DNA of 64,000 nucleotides from Alviniconcha marisindica (GCA_018857735.1 JABMCL010002815.1:707501-771500), one strand, 5' to 3'; shown: positions 11,348-22,690, numbered from the stretch's first letter. The notes: generated from the letters alone by a model not told the origin. Made by a program: numbers and translations.

Positions 11348-14300
11348 AGATCTGACTTGGGTATTGTTCTACATGTATGGAAGTGTCGTAAAAGGTGCAT
11401 CAAGTTATGGCAGTGTTTGTTCATCATCCTGAGGTGACCTTGTGCGGTTGTCAGGAGGTTAAAATCCAATTACCGACTTCCTTGCCTGCACAGGATTGCA
11501 GACATGCCCACACCCAAGGATCGCATGATACAGACGGTGCGGTGGTACCTGTCGGCGTTTCATGCCGGACGCCCCAGTGAGGTTGCCAAGAAACCCTACA
11601 ATCCCATCCTCGGTGAACACTTCCTGTGCTACTGGACACTACCCACCGCTCCTGAGTGTGATGTGAGTGGTTCAGGCAAAGACATTCTACGCCAAGATAG
11701 TGCAACTCTCTCTTTCTGTCTCTTCTTTCCCCCTGCCCACACCCCCCCCCACCCCCACCCCCACACCACCCACCCTCCTCTATCCAGCTGTTGATATTGT
11801 CTCATTCCTTCATCTCTTTCCATGCATTGCTGTTGCTGTTGCTTGTGACATGAGTGGTTCGAGCAAAGATATTCTATGTCAAGAAGAAGAAAATATTTGA
11901 GATGGGTTTCAACTGGAGCCTAGAACCTCACTGTTTTCAGCTTACCGGATGCTTTTTTAAGGCGGTTATTTCAGAGTTTGGATGATGGAATTATGAAAAT
12001 TATTGGGATTGATGACTGCTTGAGAAAGAGGGGGGGGGGGGGGGGGGGGGAGAGTACAGTTACATAATGTATATTTTGAAGCTGTTAAAGGACATCTGAA
12101 CTGTGTGTGTGATTTCAGGAACCCAATGAAGAAGGGCCTATACCTTGGGCAAACAAAGAGAACTTGTGCTTTGTGGCTGAACAAGTCTCTCATCATCCCC
12201 CCAGTAAGTTTATAGTAGTCATCTATGCACATATATATCTATATATATATATATATATAGATAGCTCCAGTGCACATCTTTCCTTGTCTCAGTGTCTGTC
12301 TCAGAGCCCTGGAGAGATCAAGAGCAGGGCGGTGGAGCTGGGCTGTCATAGCTTGGTGGATTGTCTTACTGGCAGTTGCTTCTTGGACTCTGTCTTTGTG
12401 ACTTTGTTCCACGCAGCTGTTGAAACAGCAGTTAATTAAGCAGAGTACTCAAGTTGCTATGCACTGGCAGGGTCCCCACCTCCTTAACATTGTTGTTCTG
12501 GCAGCAGCTGGCAGTCTTCAGTCTTTATGGGTTGTGCATGCAGCAATATCCACTTTTAGCCCCGTCAGTTCACTGTCCTCAAATGGTTTGAGGATGCGTG
12601 TGTGCTTCTGGCACTGGCATTGTATGGAATGAGCTGATATGTGGATATGCCAACGTAGTGCATACTTCAGGTTCATTCTGTCCACACACAGGCACACATG
12701 CACGCACGCACACACACACAAGTGCACACATGCGGACACACACACACACAGACACACACACACACAAACACACACACACATACCCATGCACGCATGCATG
12801 CATGTGCATGCACACACACACACGCACATGCACACGCACATTCTCATACCATTTGAGGACCACGAACTGACCAGGCTAAAAGTGGACATTGCCATGCATT
12901 CAGACAAGCTATTCATCTCTACTCAATCCCCCTCTTTCTCTGCCCCTAATAAGCCTTACGGTTTCTGTGGACATAAAGCACCACGATTACTTACTTACAT
13001 TGTTTGTTTTATCTGTGTGTGAATGTATGCAAAGTGTTATGTGTTTAAGTAGTAAATGTGCACATGAAAGGTTTCGAAGGGTTAGAAATAGAATGCACTT
13101 GTTTTTCTTCAAATTTGTGCCTTATTTAAATATGGATGAACGTTCAGTACATATGATTTTGAGATAATTAAAGAATGCAGCTTCTCAGTTTTGAAGAAAT
13201 CAACAACAAAAATGTAGCCCATTGCCTTGTGTTGAACTGAATGTCACACAGCAGAGAAAATGGCTACACATCCTTACTTTGACCCACTTTCTGTGAGTTG
13301 TGAGTGAGAATCGTTTTTATGGTTGTCTCACTTGTTTCACCCAGAGATAAACGAAATGGTTGACTGGGCATCCAAGAAGCAGACACAGCTATCTATCTGT
13401 CTCTCTTTCTGTTGTGTAATCTCTTCGTGCTTCCATTTTTGTCTTCTTGTTTGTGTTTCAGTTCTTTATTTTTCAGCAGGGCATCCTGTTTGTGAGTCAG
13501 TTTCTTCCCTCCGTCCTATGTTCTAGCTGTACAGTGTTTCACGTTTTGGTTGTTGATTTTTTTTCCCCATCTGCGTTCTAGTTTCTGCATTCTACGCTGA
13601 GCACCGGAACAAAAAGATATCACTGGACGGCTACATTTGGACCAAGTCCAAGTTTCTGGGCCTGTCCATTGGCGTTCACATGATTGGTCAGGCTGTCATC
13701 TCGGTGATCGACCACGAAGAAGAATACATCTTCACCTTCCCCAATGGATATGGCAGGTATTTTAACGGGTGTGGCTTTTTGAAAATGAGGGACACAGCAA
13801 CAGAGACCCGAGTCACCAGTGGCGACTATCGCCTGGCGTGCGATCACGTGGCTACTGTAGGTGGTTCAGGTCGCTGTTGTTGTGCCCTTTGTTTTTTGCG
13901 TGATGTCACTGTTAACCCGCGTTGTTGATTCAACACAAGACCTCTAGGCCTCATTCTTGTTTGGGATAACATGCCTGCTGATTAGAAGGAGCACCTGAAT
14001 CAGTGCATGCTTGCGTTCTTTTTTGATCTTGTGCTTGTGTTGAGGAATCTTTAGTTTTTGTGGCTAGATACAGGAATTAGTAATTGTGAACTGCAGTGTG
14101 TGTTGTGTGTGTGTGATTTATTTCTGTGGGAGCACATTTTTTCTCTTCCCTGTTTTTGGTTGGCTGAGTGCGCAGCATACAAGCATGCTCTCAAAGAACT
14201 TGAGTTTAAATTTTCATTCAGTTGAACATTGCCAGATTCCCACCTTTTCATATGAGAGAGAGAGAGAGAGAGAGAGGAGAGAAGAGAGAGAGAGAGAACT

Positions 14301-16855
14301 TGAACTTGAAAACTTTCACTTTACAAGGATTGTAGTTTAGGTTCAGTCAAAACCAAACAACTAGCCCTTGCTAAGCTACTATTATAATTAATTATTTTTT
14401 TTACAAGGCATCAGTTATATACATATCATATGAAGCATGAGAAAGAGAGACAGAGAGAGAGCCAGAGAGAGAGAGAAAGAGTGAAGTGAAAATTGCTGAA
14501 TGCTTGTACACATAAATGTTTGTCGGCAGATCCATTTTAACAGTGCCGTGGGTGGAGTTGGGAGGAAAGGTTCAGATTTCCTGCGCAAAGACTGGATACA
14601 GTGCCACCATCGAATTTCACACAAAGGTCTGTATGACAACCTTTGCACCCTGCTGGCACATTTGTGCCAGACATTTATTTCCTTTGTGTGTGTTTTTTTT
14701 CTTCCCCTCTCATCATGGTGAGTACCAAGATTCTTTCTGCTGAAAACAGAGCTGTCAGACATTCCAAATGCATGCTTTTTGTCTGACACTTATGAGTCCT
14801 TGCAGGTATGGGTCACCTTCCCTGAAGGGAGGCCAGGGATGTACATTTTCCCATCCCCTGTACTGAGGCTTTAAAGCTGTGAGGAGTTAAGTGTTCAAAA
14901 ACTGCAGAGGGTAAATTTAAAAAAAAAAAAAATGAAACAGAAATGACTGCTAGCATTAACAGCATGTTGTGTTTTGTTCTAATCAATAGCATTCTTTTTA
15001 ACTTGTGTGATTGAATCAGAGGGGATTTTTTTATTTTATAGTCAAAGTGAATATTTTTCTGATCTAAATGTTTCAGCCATTCTACGGTGGAAAAAAGAAC
15101 CGTGTGACAGCACAGATATTTGACCCATCAGAAAAGAAGCCATTTGTGAACATCGAAGGAGAGTGGAATGGAGTCATGTATGCCAAGTACAACACAGGGG
15201 TAAGCAGCGCTCACTGAGATATCTTGACCAGGGTTTGGCACCGTCTGTGCTCGTATCCTTGCGTATACATTGGAGTTTAGGTATGTTTAAAATGTAGCTT
15301 TGGAGAAACTAGAAAAACGGCTGACAGGAAAGGTGGAGTGCATATGGGCTTTCCCGAGCTTGTAGATAACCATCTTGAAATGACCTGTGAACTGATTGTT
15401 GTTTTGGTCATATTCCAGTTAGACTTTTTAATTTTATGTTTTAAATGTTAAAACGTTTTTAAACATTTATTTGTAGGAGTCTTGTGTTTGTAGCGTTTTC
15501 TGATAGCATTCTGCTCATGAACTAAATCAAGAAGTGTGCTGTGAACCAGAAAACCATTGTGTTATCCAATATTTTACTTGTTGTGTTAACAGTACTGTGT
15601 ACACTGTGTTTCAGCTGCGTGTAGCATGCCTTCATGTTAGAGTATGTGTCGGTAAATCAAGCGCATTTTGGTGTGCAGATGAATGAAACTTTCGTGGACA
15701 CCAAACGCATTCCCATTCACAAGAAACGAGTCAGGCCGTTGGACCAGCAGGGAGAATTTGAATCCAGAAGGTTGGTTCATTTTTCACACTTGCAGCATCT
15801 GAAGTTTTTCGCGAAGCATTTTTAGTTGTTCCTGTGGAATAGAATCAGCGAGCAAGGGAGTTAATTCGCGCTCAGAAGACATCACACAAACACAACGGCA
15901 AAGATCTGAGTCGCCTACGGTAACTCTCACCTGGCATGCGAGTAAACACAAGGTGCCGAAACTCCACCAGAGGTACATCCTCAATCCTCAGAACTAAAGA
16001 CTGTTTTGTGCAACAGTCTTCAGCTTTGGTTTAGAAACCAACTACGGTCACATGTGGATGAAAGTTTGTTTTCATTTCACTGATTATTACTTTTTGATTT
16101 AGATGTCTGTGGCTGAAGCCTGACTTGACTAAACTAGAGATGTTGGAAACTGTGAATGATGGTAACCACTCTCCGAATAAATGCTTTCAACCCCGGTTCA
16201 CTGATTCTGGCCCATTTTTCAGAATCACAGGTTAGTTTGAAAATATCAAAATACACTTTTATGTTTCAAAATAATAATAATAGGGAACTTACAAAGCACT
16301 TTCGGAGACTCAAAGCACTTTACAACTTTAAAGAAAAACATACAATGTGCAAATACCCATAATTATACAACTCAAAATAACAAACATACAAAACATACGA
16401 AAATTAACAGACATTTTCATACAAAGCATGGCCAAAACACATACACACACAAAATCGCGTGCACGTAAAATTCAAGTCAGCTGGGTAATTGCAGCTCTTG
16501 CTGTTTCAAGGAATGCATTCAGCAGTGCTCTTCTGTACAAAAAAACAACTTTTGTTTGTGCCAGGTTGTGGAAAGACGTGACGCTACACTTGAAGAACAA
16601 GAATGTGGAGGGCGCCACTGAGCACAAGCACGCTCTGGAGCAGCGACAGAGAGATGAAGCCAAGCAGCGCAAGGAAGCTAGCGAGAAATGGGAAACAACG
16701 GTCAGTTGTTGTTGTTTTTTTTTGTTTTTTTGGGGGGTGTTCCTTTCATTGGGCTGCTGTTCAATCTGTTCTTGCACAGTGGTCAGGCTTTGTGGGCAGG
16801 TGTCTGGGGGGGGGGGGGGGGGGGTGCATGTGTGTGTGTGTGTGCATGCATATGT

Positions 16856-16914
<59 letters not shown>

Positions 16915-17263
16915 AATGTGGGTGTGTGGGTGCACACACACACACACACACATGCACGCACACACATATATACACACACACACACAAACACACACACAAA
17001 CACACACACAAACACACACACACACACATACACACACACGTTTGTGTGTGCATGCATGTGTACGTGCAGAGATATATATATTTGTATAGTTTTTGAATAT
17101 TCACCATCAGCATAGTCTTTTGACAATGTTTCATTTCCCCAAAAGAAGCAAATGAATGATTATAGATAAAGTAACTCCGAACCTCTGTGCTGTGTTACAG
17201 TACTTTCACGAAGAAGGAGAGCACTGGGTGTACGACAAACCACTGCTCAAGCGTCTCCATTGA
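2502..17263 (+). CDS. OSBPL9: Oxysterol-binding protein-related protein 9-like, 3' part of the gene (13 exons, C-terminal 500 residues)
   Basis: Family role: ORP9 is a cytosolic lipid-transfer protein at ER-Golgi contacts; it binds VAP through an FFAT motif and exchanges sterol/PI4P/phosphatidylserine-type lipids with its ORD. Exons read here: 2502-2592, 5444-5621 (start uncertain), 6428-6528, 7396-7425, 9627-9789, 11494-11662, 12119-12203, 13582-13756, 14530-14626, 15077-15199, 15679-15770, 16565-16700, 17201-17263. All junctions are AG/GT and the lengths sum to 1503 nt, an unbroken frame ending in TGA. Landmarks in this fragment are FFAT EFYDAEA (res 78-84), [11 protein letters not shown] (219-229), EQVSHHPP (265-272) and the ending PLLKRLH. 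The FFAT motif favours ORP9 over ORP10/11. The N-terminal PH domain is missing because the gene starts left of the window. The first two exons are the least certain; everything from 6428 on is firm. Confidence 0.93.
2593..5443 (+). other. OSBPL9 intron with repeats
   Basis: The intron contains a T-tract (2690-2719), G/C-homopolymers, a fragment of a dispersed repeat around 3200-3500 ('gggaagccagtgaagctgtttaagaatggg') and the long (GT)n block at 4785-4942. No exon with good splice sites and family similarity was found. Confidence 0.5.
4785..4942. repeat. (GT)n microsatellite
   Basis: About 158 bp of GT dinucleotides with a few CG/CA interruptions in an OSBPL9 intron. All long frames here are repeat translations. 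Confidence 0.95.
5444..5621 (+). CDS. OSBPL9: OSBPL9 exon carrying the acidic tract and FFAT motif
   Basis: The open segment ends at a strong 'gtaagt' donor. It encodes an acidic tract ([10 protein letters not shown]), then [12 protein letters not shown]. The FFAT core EFYDAEA lies at 5584-5604 with an acidic flank upstream, as expected for VAP binding. The start is ambiguous. Acceptors after 'catatgaag' (5443) and after 'gttgcag' (5467) are both in the phase needed by the previous exon. An in-frame ATG at 5431 could instead start a shorter isoform, since a TGA lies just upstream at 5419-5421. Confidence 0.8.
5845..6331 (-). repeat. tRNA-derived SINE, minus orientation
   Basis: Reading the minus strand from 6331, the element opens with a tRNA-like head. 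It has an A-box-like 'tagctcagtggttagagcgc' and a B-box 'ggttcgaatcc' at about 6325-6265. A long body follows with 'tagcgc' motifs and 'acttacagcgctggc'. It ends in an (ATTGATTG)n-like tail at 5845-5875. A second, headless copy is at 39995-40284 and a shorter one at 29478-29640. The acceptor stem is not paired, so it is a SINE head and not a functional tRNA. Confidence 0.75.
7489..7550. repeat. (GT)n microsatellite
   Basis: An almost pure GT run directly downstream of the 30-nt OSBPL9 exon 7396-7425. Confidence 0.95.
7785..8710 (+). repeat. Composite dispersed element enclosing a 103-bp CA-rich array
   Basis: It begins 'aaaggggatttctgtcgtgcccatcaagc' with a 'caaagcactttacagtaacac' segment. 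It runs into 430 bp of CA/CG-rich DNA and continues with unique element sequence ('cagttgggccagcacaagaaaatgacctttcacc', 'actggcagccagtgcag'). Inside the CA-rich part, 'catacagtgcgcac' recurs at 7927, 8030 and 8133, giving three copies of a 103-bp unit. The very long six-frame ORFs here have no coding meaning. Confidence 0.7.
8650..9605 (+). repeat. 58-bp minisatellite ending at the OSBPL9 exon 9627 acceptor
   Basis: About 14 copies of a unit close to 'ggtcagagccaggatgaagc' + 'gggttttgaaaatgtggtgg' + 'ctttagcagaaagagaac'. Some units are shortened or have an extra 'tttagtttagc'. The array stops about 20 bp before the acceptor. Two of its left-hand units (8690-8740, 8808-8850) retain splice-acceptor-like DNA similar to the real one. 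Confidence 0.9.
9627..17263 (+). CDS. OSBPL9: OSBPL9 lipid-binding ORD exons and C-terminus
   Basis: Nine exons encode the OSBP-related domain. Exon 9627-9789 gives [19 protein letters not shown] and [19 protein letters not shown], the lid and entry region. Exon 11494-11662 gives [10 protein letters not shown]. Exon 12119-12203 ends in EQVSHHPP, whose histidines contact the PI4P phosphate in the family. Later exons give [28 protein letters not shown], the [12 protein letters not shown] strand and the C-terminal helix rich in E/R/K before [18 protein letters not shown]. The length and motif order are those of a complete, probably active ORD. I see no frameshift or missing key residue. Confidence 0.95.
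10022..10900 (+). repeat. 109-bp tandem repeat with dimeric higher-order structure
   Basis: Eight copies of a 109-bp unit beginning 'gcctgcagttgggtactgca', starting at about 10026, 10135, 10244 and so on. Inner copies are over 95% identical by eye. Two variants alternate ('gagaacataaaactatt' and 'gaggacataaaactgtt'), so the recent unit of spread is a 218-bp dimer. It lies in the intron between OSBPL9 exons 9627-9789 and 11494-11662. Confidence 0.95.
10910..11400 (+). repeat. About 120-bp direct repeat, third copy split by an insertion
   Basis: 'gatctgacttgggtatt', 'tgttttaaaatgtgtattgatcc' and 'gactgagttgat' recur in order. The third copy is interrupted at 11153 by the (CA)n-tailed element and resumes at 11347. 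Confidence 0.8.
11154..11346 (+). mobile_element. (CA)n-tailed SINE-like element with TAGAT target duplication
   Basis: It starts 'aataatgtacatttatcatg' and ends in (CA)n. It splits a tandem unit and is bracketed by TAGAT at 11149-11153 and 11347-11351. A second copy, close to 90% identical by eye, is at about 46937-47095 in ATAD2 intron 2. No reading frame or tRNA head was seen. Confidence 0.75.
12687..12842. repeat. (CA)n-rich low-complexity block
   Basis: CA dinucleotides are mixed with 'atgcatgcatg' segments. The block lies between two short direct copies of 'accatttgaggac/caaatggtttgagg'-like sequence. Confidence 0.85.
14253..14482. repeat. (GA)n microsatellites upstream of the OSBPL9 exon at 14530
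   Basis: Two GA-rich runs (14253-14300 and 14437-14482) are separated by unique A/T-rich DNA. The second ends about 50 bp before the splice acceptor at 14529. Confidence 0.85.
16800..17060. repeat. Poly(G) followed by long GT/CA block
   Basis: A G18-class tract at about 16806-16824 is followed by GT, then a long (CA)n, then mixed CA/TA. It sits in the last OSBPL9 intron. Confidence 0.9.
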
Positions 17264-18345
17264 TCGTTCTCAGCCTGAGCCAGGACTTCAGACCTGTTTG
17301 CTGTTCTCAGTGCATCATCTCAAGCATCTTCTTTGATAGATGTCATCCTGAGCCAGGACTTCAGACCCATTCGCTGTCCTCACTGCATCTAGTCAAACGT
17401 CTCCTCTGATCATTGTGATCCTGAGCCAGGACTTCAGACCCATTTGCTGTTCTCAGTGCATCATCTCAAGCATCTTCTTTGATAGATGTCATCCTGAGCC
17501 AGGACTTCAGACCCATTCGCTGTCCTCACTGCATCTAGTCGAACGTCTCCTCTGATCATTGTGATCCTGAGCCAGGACTTCAGACCCATTTGCTGTTCTC
17601 AGTGCATCATCTCACATGTCTTCTTCGATAGTTGCGATCCTGAGCCAGGACTTCAGACCCATTTGCTGCCCTCATTGGATTATCTCAAGCGTCTTCTTTG
17701 ACAGACATCGGCCTGAGCCAGGACTCCGACCCATTCTTTGCCCTCGGTGCATCTAGTCGAACGTCTCCTCTGATTGTTGTCTGCCTGAGCCAGGACTTAA
17801 ACCCATTTGCTGTCCTTGGTGCATCCACTTGAGCGTCTCCTCTGATCAGTGTCATCCTGAGCCAGGACTTCAGACCCATTTGTTGTTCTGAGTGCATCAT
17901 GTCACATGTCTTCTTCGATAGATGTCATCCTGAGCCAGGACTTCAGACCCATTCGCAGGTCCTCAGTGCATCATCTCAAGCATCTTCTTTGTTAGGTGTC
18001 ATCCTGAGCCAGGAATTAAACCCATTTGCTGTCCTTGGTGCATCCGCTTGGGCGTCTCCTCTGATCGTCGTCATCCCGAGTCAGGACTGCAGACCCATTT
18101 GCTGTTCTCAGTGCATCTACTGAAGCATCTCCTCTGATAGTTGTCAGCGTGAGTCAGATCTTCAGACCCATTTGCTGTTCTCACTGCATCTAGTCAAACG
18201 TCTCCTCTGATCATTGTCAGCCTTAGCTAGGACTTCAGACTCATTTGCTGTCTGTGTTGCATATACTCAAGCATCTCCTTTAATAGTTGTCACATTGAGC
18301 CAGGACTTCAGACCCGTTTGCTGTCCTCAGTGCATCATCTACATG
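17245..18345 (+). repeat. 73-bp minisatellite starting at the OSBPL9 stop codon
   Basis: About 15 units have the core 'cctgagccaggacttcagac' + 'ccatttgctgttctcagtgc' + 'atc', then 'ctcaagcgtcttctttgat'. The first unit overlaps the terminal codons: 'ctcaagcgtctccattgat' at 17246-17264 is the end of the coding sequence. Alternate units differ at shared positions (cgctgtcctcactgcatcta versus tgctgttctcagtgcatcat), again suggesting dimeric spread. Confidence 0.9.
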
Positions 18346-19490
18346 GTTCACTGCTGACTTTGCGGAGGGACTGTACATTCGAAGTGCATGCCTCTTGACC
18401 AAAAGTGCACCTGGGGCAAGGATATACGGAACAAAAAAAAGTGTTGCTTTCCTTTGTGCATTGAACAGGGATGGTGATTGGCTGCCTTGATTCGAGGGTG
18501 CAGCGGACCTTATGGCTTTCGAGCTACCTACATGGATTTTTGTGATACAGGCTGGACTGGTCGTGACTGCAGGTGTCCGTGGGCGGATTATGTGGCCGTC
18601 TGCCCATCATAATGAGTCTGCAACGTTTGTGTAATACTAACAGCTCAAATTATTTTGCTAGAGCAGCATTAACTTTGGTGTGGCCTCTGGGTGTAAAACA
18701 CTGGTTTACCTACTTACTTGGTGTGGCCTGGATGTGGTCTTTAATTTGTGCAGCACCATTTAGTTTTTTGTTTTTTTGTTTTTATGCGGAGGATTAGACA
18801 CTTAGAGCCTCACTCTGAGGCTAGGCAGAGGGGGTGAAGGTTACTGCTGGAGCCATGCTGTGACTCGTGCAGTGTGGCAGAGTCTAAAGTACACCGGTGT
18901 CTCGGGCTGTCCTCTTGCGGTTTCGGAGGGTACAGCATGTTGTTCATGTTGTGCGATGCTTTTGCGTACATGATCTGCTGCATGTAGAAACCTGCGTATT
19001 GTCCCGAAGATGGACATGTTAGTAATCGTCTGCTTGCACTGTTGTGTTTTGGGCTTGAGTGGAAGGGTAGGGGGGTGGAGGGGTGCCTGTGTGTGCGTGT
19101 GCATGTGTGCGTGCGTGCGCACATAAGATAGATTGTTGCAGATGAGTTTTATTTGCTTCTTGACAATCCAGCACTCTTGTTGCAAGTGTTCCAATTTTCA
19201 TGCATGCATATATATATATATATATGTTTCCATTTCATGGAATTGTTCATGTGACTTGATTCAGAAGTCAGTGTGCATATATAGGGCGCAACGCCGCACA
19301 GTGCCAACCTACATGATATTGTTCATGTTCCGCTTCCATTCCTGGATATTTGACTCGCGTGAAAACTAAACGTGACTGTGTAGTTGTGATGAGTGTGTGG
19401 TGAGCATCTGGCCAAATGGCAGACTGGCAATTCGTGGGAGAAATCTTTATGTCAGAATGTTCTTAGACATAATAAATGTCTTTTAAACTT
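17264..19490 (+). other. OSBPL9: Probable 3' UTR of OSBPL9
   Basis: This region follows the TGA and is occupied first by the 73-bp repeat array and then by unique sequence. The first canonical AATAAA well placed after the stop is at 19471-19476, which would give a UTR of about 2.2 kb. A SINE-like fragment and a (TA)n/(GT)n stretch lie inside. The true cleavage site is not proven by sequence alone. Confidence 0.45.
19471..19476 (+). terminator. Candidate polyadenylation signal for OSBPL9
   Basis: A canonical AATAAA lies about 2.2 kb after the OSBPL9 stop, with T/GT-rich DNA ('gtcttttaaac', 'gatggtggtg') just downstream. It is a candidate only, and an earlier variant signal could be used. Confidence 0.35.
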
Positions 19491-21229
19491 CCGTGATGGT
19501 GGTGCTTATTGAGCTTCACCAATCCATTCTAACATCTTTGACCTTTGCTCTATTTCAAGGTCGCAGTGACATCAGTTGGTTCAAACTGAAGAGATGTGCT
19601 TCTCGGCAAGTTCTCATCTGATCAAGTTTAAACTCAGTGGATTTGTTACATACCAGAAAGAACACACACATACTGGTAGCTGTTACTGTGGCATTCATTC
19701 AGTGGAGATAATGTTTTCTTCTTTCTGCCCCAACAAGAAATTTAAAGTTGGATTTTGCTCGAACACCGTTGCTTCAAAATGTTCTAAACTGCACCTAATG
19801 GTAACCTTTATTGACTCTTACCCCAGAGCTCAGAGCTGTGTGAGAGTTGAAGTGGCTGTCCTGGGCTCCCTGTCCCTAATAATCTGTACGGTCTCTGCGG
19901 ACGTAAAGCAAAATTTGAAAAGGACGAAGAAGAGTTCCATTCCCATAGCTGTCAACCCCTGTTGGGAGTAAACCTTAGTCCAGAGTTTGTGAACCTGTAT
20001 TTCCCTTATGCAGGCCGGGGTCTTTTTGTTTTTTCACTGGTAGCAGCAGCATTTTGAATTCCATCCGGCACGTGTGGCAGTGGAAGGAAGAAGCAATGTT
20101 GTGCTAAATATGCATGCACAACTTCAAATCTCACTGCCAGTGAGATTTCTTAGCCTGTTGCACTAGGCCAGTAAGTGTGCATTTAGTGATGGCATGTGTC
20201 AGCTGCTTGTTCAACAGTTTTTCAGTCTTTTTGCTCAGTTTAAAACAACAACAAAATCTCATGAAAATTATGTTTTCCTGTATCCATTTTCCAGTATGGC
20301 CATACCCCCCAAAATAATGAAAAAAAAAGTATTTTATACTGGTAAACTGTATGGGTTGACAGGTATACATTCATGACCAGCTTCAGTGGCCATCATTGTA
20401 ATATCCAGGTTACAGCAGTGTTGAAAAGGTGCAACTAATTTAGATTACTAAAGATCATATTTCTCAGTAAACTCTTACCTCACGGAAGCCAAGCTTTGTA
20501 CAGTTGTTACATATGCTGATTAGCAGACAGAAAACTAGGCATTCGTGATCTAGGTCAGTGCTTTGACTCACACAGCTACAGGGGTTAGGTCACGTAACTG
20601 CGTGCACCTTCAGTTATTGGGATTTGTATTCAGGGGAAAAAAATCAGTTGAGTTTTAGAACAAGGTCAAACCTGTATTACTTGGAATTATTTAAACAAGC
20701 TCTTGTAGTTGGTGCATGATGATCAGCCCAAGAGAGCTTCATTTAAATACCAGTTTTAATAACCCTGGGATGTTGTATTTTTTTTGCAAGTCCTTGTCAG
20801 ATTGTGTGCAAGCTTAGCATAAAATGTTGCATGCAAATAGTGTATGTACATAGGCGGAAAAGTGTTAAAATTTGATGTTTTCTTCTTCTTCTGCTTTTTG
20901 TTTTTTGCTTAAAGTTCACAGGCAAAGAAAGTGGAAGAGATAGGGTTGTTTTGATCTAATTCACGCTTAGAACTTTGTGATAGGTATATGAAAAATTAGA
21001 CTTGTAAGTTTGACTTCAACAAAGATGTGATTTTGGGGAGGGGGGCAGTCGTTTTTGTTGGTTTTTTCCTTTCCTTTTCATCTCTGTGTTACATATGGCA
21101 AAGTTCAGTTTGTTTTGTGTGATTCTTTGTTAACACTGAAGAAAAACAAGATGTGAAGAAAAACAAGACTACTGACACCTACCAAGTTTCAACAAAGTCA
21201 TGAAGTTTCATAGACATAGACATGGTATA

Positions 21230-21600
21230 GAAATTGCGTAAGTTGAGAACATGTGTATGGAAGATGGGTGATATTTCACTCGCAGTTGAGTAAGCTGTGA
21301 ATGTGTACATGAAAGATGGGTGATACCTCACTCACAGCTGAGTAAGTTGAGAACGTGTGTATGGAAGATGGGTGATATTTCACTTCAAGTTGAGTCAGCT
21401 GTGAATGTGTACATGAAAGATCGGTGATACCTCATTCACAGCCGAGTAAGTTGTGAACGTGTACACAAAAGGCAGGTGATATTTCACTCACAGCTGAGCA
21501 AGCTGCGAACATGTACACGAAAGATAGGTGATATTTCACCCACAGTTGTGACCGTGTACACAAAAGATGGGTAATATTTCACTCATGAAATTCAATATTC
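21230..21600 (+). repeat. About 53-bp minisatellite
   Basis: Around seven units of 'gagtaagctgtgaatgtgta' + 'catgaaagatgggtgatacc' + 'tcactcacagct'. Type 'gagaacgtgtgtatgg' and type 'gtgaatgtgtacatga' units alternate in the first half, and units are degraded on the right. Confidence 0.85.
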
Positions 21601-21879
21601 AATATTTCACCCATTGATAGATTCGCCAGATATTTTTAATACCCTGAAACAAAAAGCCTTCTTGTTCTTGTAAATGGTCGGCTGCTCCAAAGACCAAACG
21701 GGGGGAAAAACTCCACCGTCTCTTCTTTGAATAAAGGAAGTCCCCTCTTCAGAGATCTGTGTCAGCAGGATGCCAGAATTACTCCCAGCTAAAGCAGACT
21801 AACAAAACCAGTTACGTGTCTGAATATGGGATGGTGGGAATAAATGGGTTAAGCAAAGGTTGCTTTTAAACTTTGCATG

Positions 21880-22690
21880 TCAGCTACCTTAGGTGAGCTT
21901 TGCTTGTTCATACCATTTTGGTATGTACCTTGTATTTTGGTATGGCTGCAGCTATCATCAGGGCTACAGAGGAGTGAAACTACAATGAAATGTCAACTAC
22001 CTTAGGTGAGCTTTGCTTGTTCATACCATTTTGGTATGTACCTTGTATTTTGGTATGGTTGCAGCTATCATCGGGGCTATAGAAGAGTGAAACTACAATG
22101 AAATGTCAACTACCTTAGGTGAGCTTTGCTTGTTCATACCATTTTGGTATGTACCTTGTATTTTGGTATGGCTGCAGCTATCATCAGGGCTACAGAGGAG
22201 TGAAACTACAATGAAATGTCAACTACCTTAGGTGAGCTTTGCTTGTTCATACCATTTTGGTATGTACCTTGTATTTTGGTATGGTTGCAGCTATCATCGG
22301 GGCTATAGAAGAGTGAAACTACAATGAAATGTCAACTACCTTAGGTGAGCTTTGCTTGTTCATACCATTTTGGTATGTACCTTGTATTTTGGTATGACTG
22401 CAGCCTACCTTCAGGGTTATAGAGGAGTGAAACTACAATGAAATGTCAACTACCTTAGGTGAGCTTTGCTTGTTCATACCATTTTGGTATGTACCTTGTA
22501 TTTTGGTATGACTGCAGTCATCATCAGGGCTATAGAGGAGTGAAACTACAATGAAATGTCAACTACCTTAGGTGAGCTTTGCTTGTTCATACCATTTTGT
22601 TATGTACTTTGTATTTTGGTATGGCTGCAGCCTGCCTTCAGGGATACAGAGGAGGGAAACTACAGTGAAATGTCAACACCCAAGGGAGCT
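21880..22690 (+). repeat. 113-bp tandem repeat with internal palindrome
   Basis: About seven copies start at 21884, 21997 and so on. Each contains the short inverted repeat ATACCA-ttt-TGGTAT. Copies alternate between 'catcagggctacagagg' and 'catcggggctatagaag', which indicates a 226-bp dimer unit in the first five copies. Confidence 0.93.
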
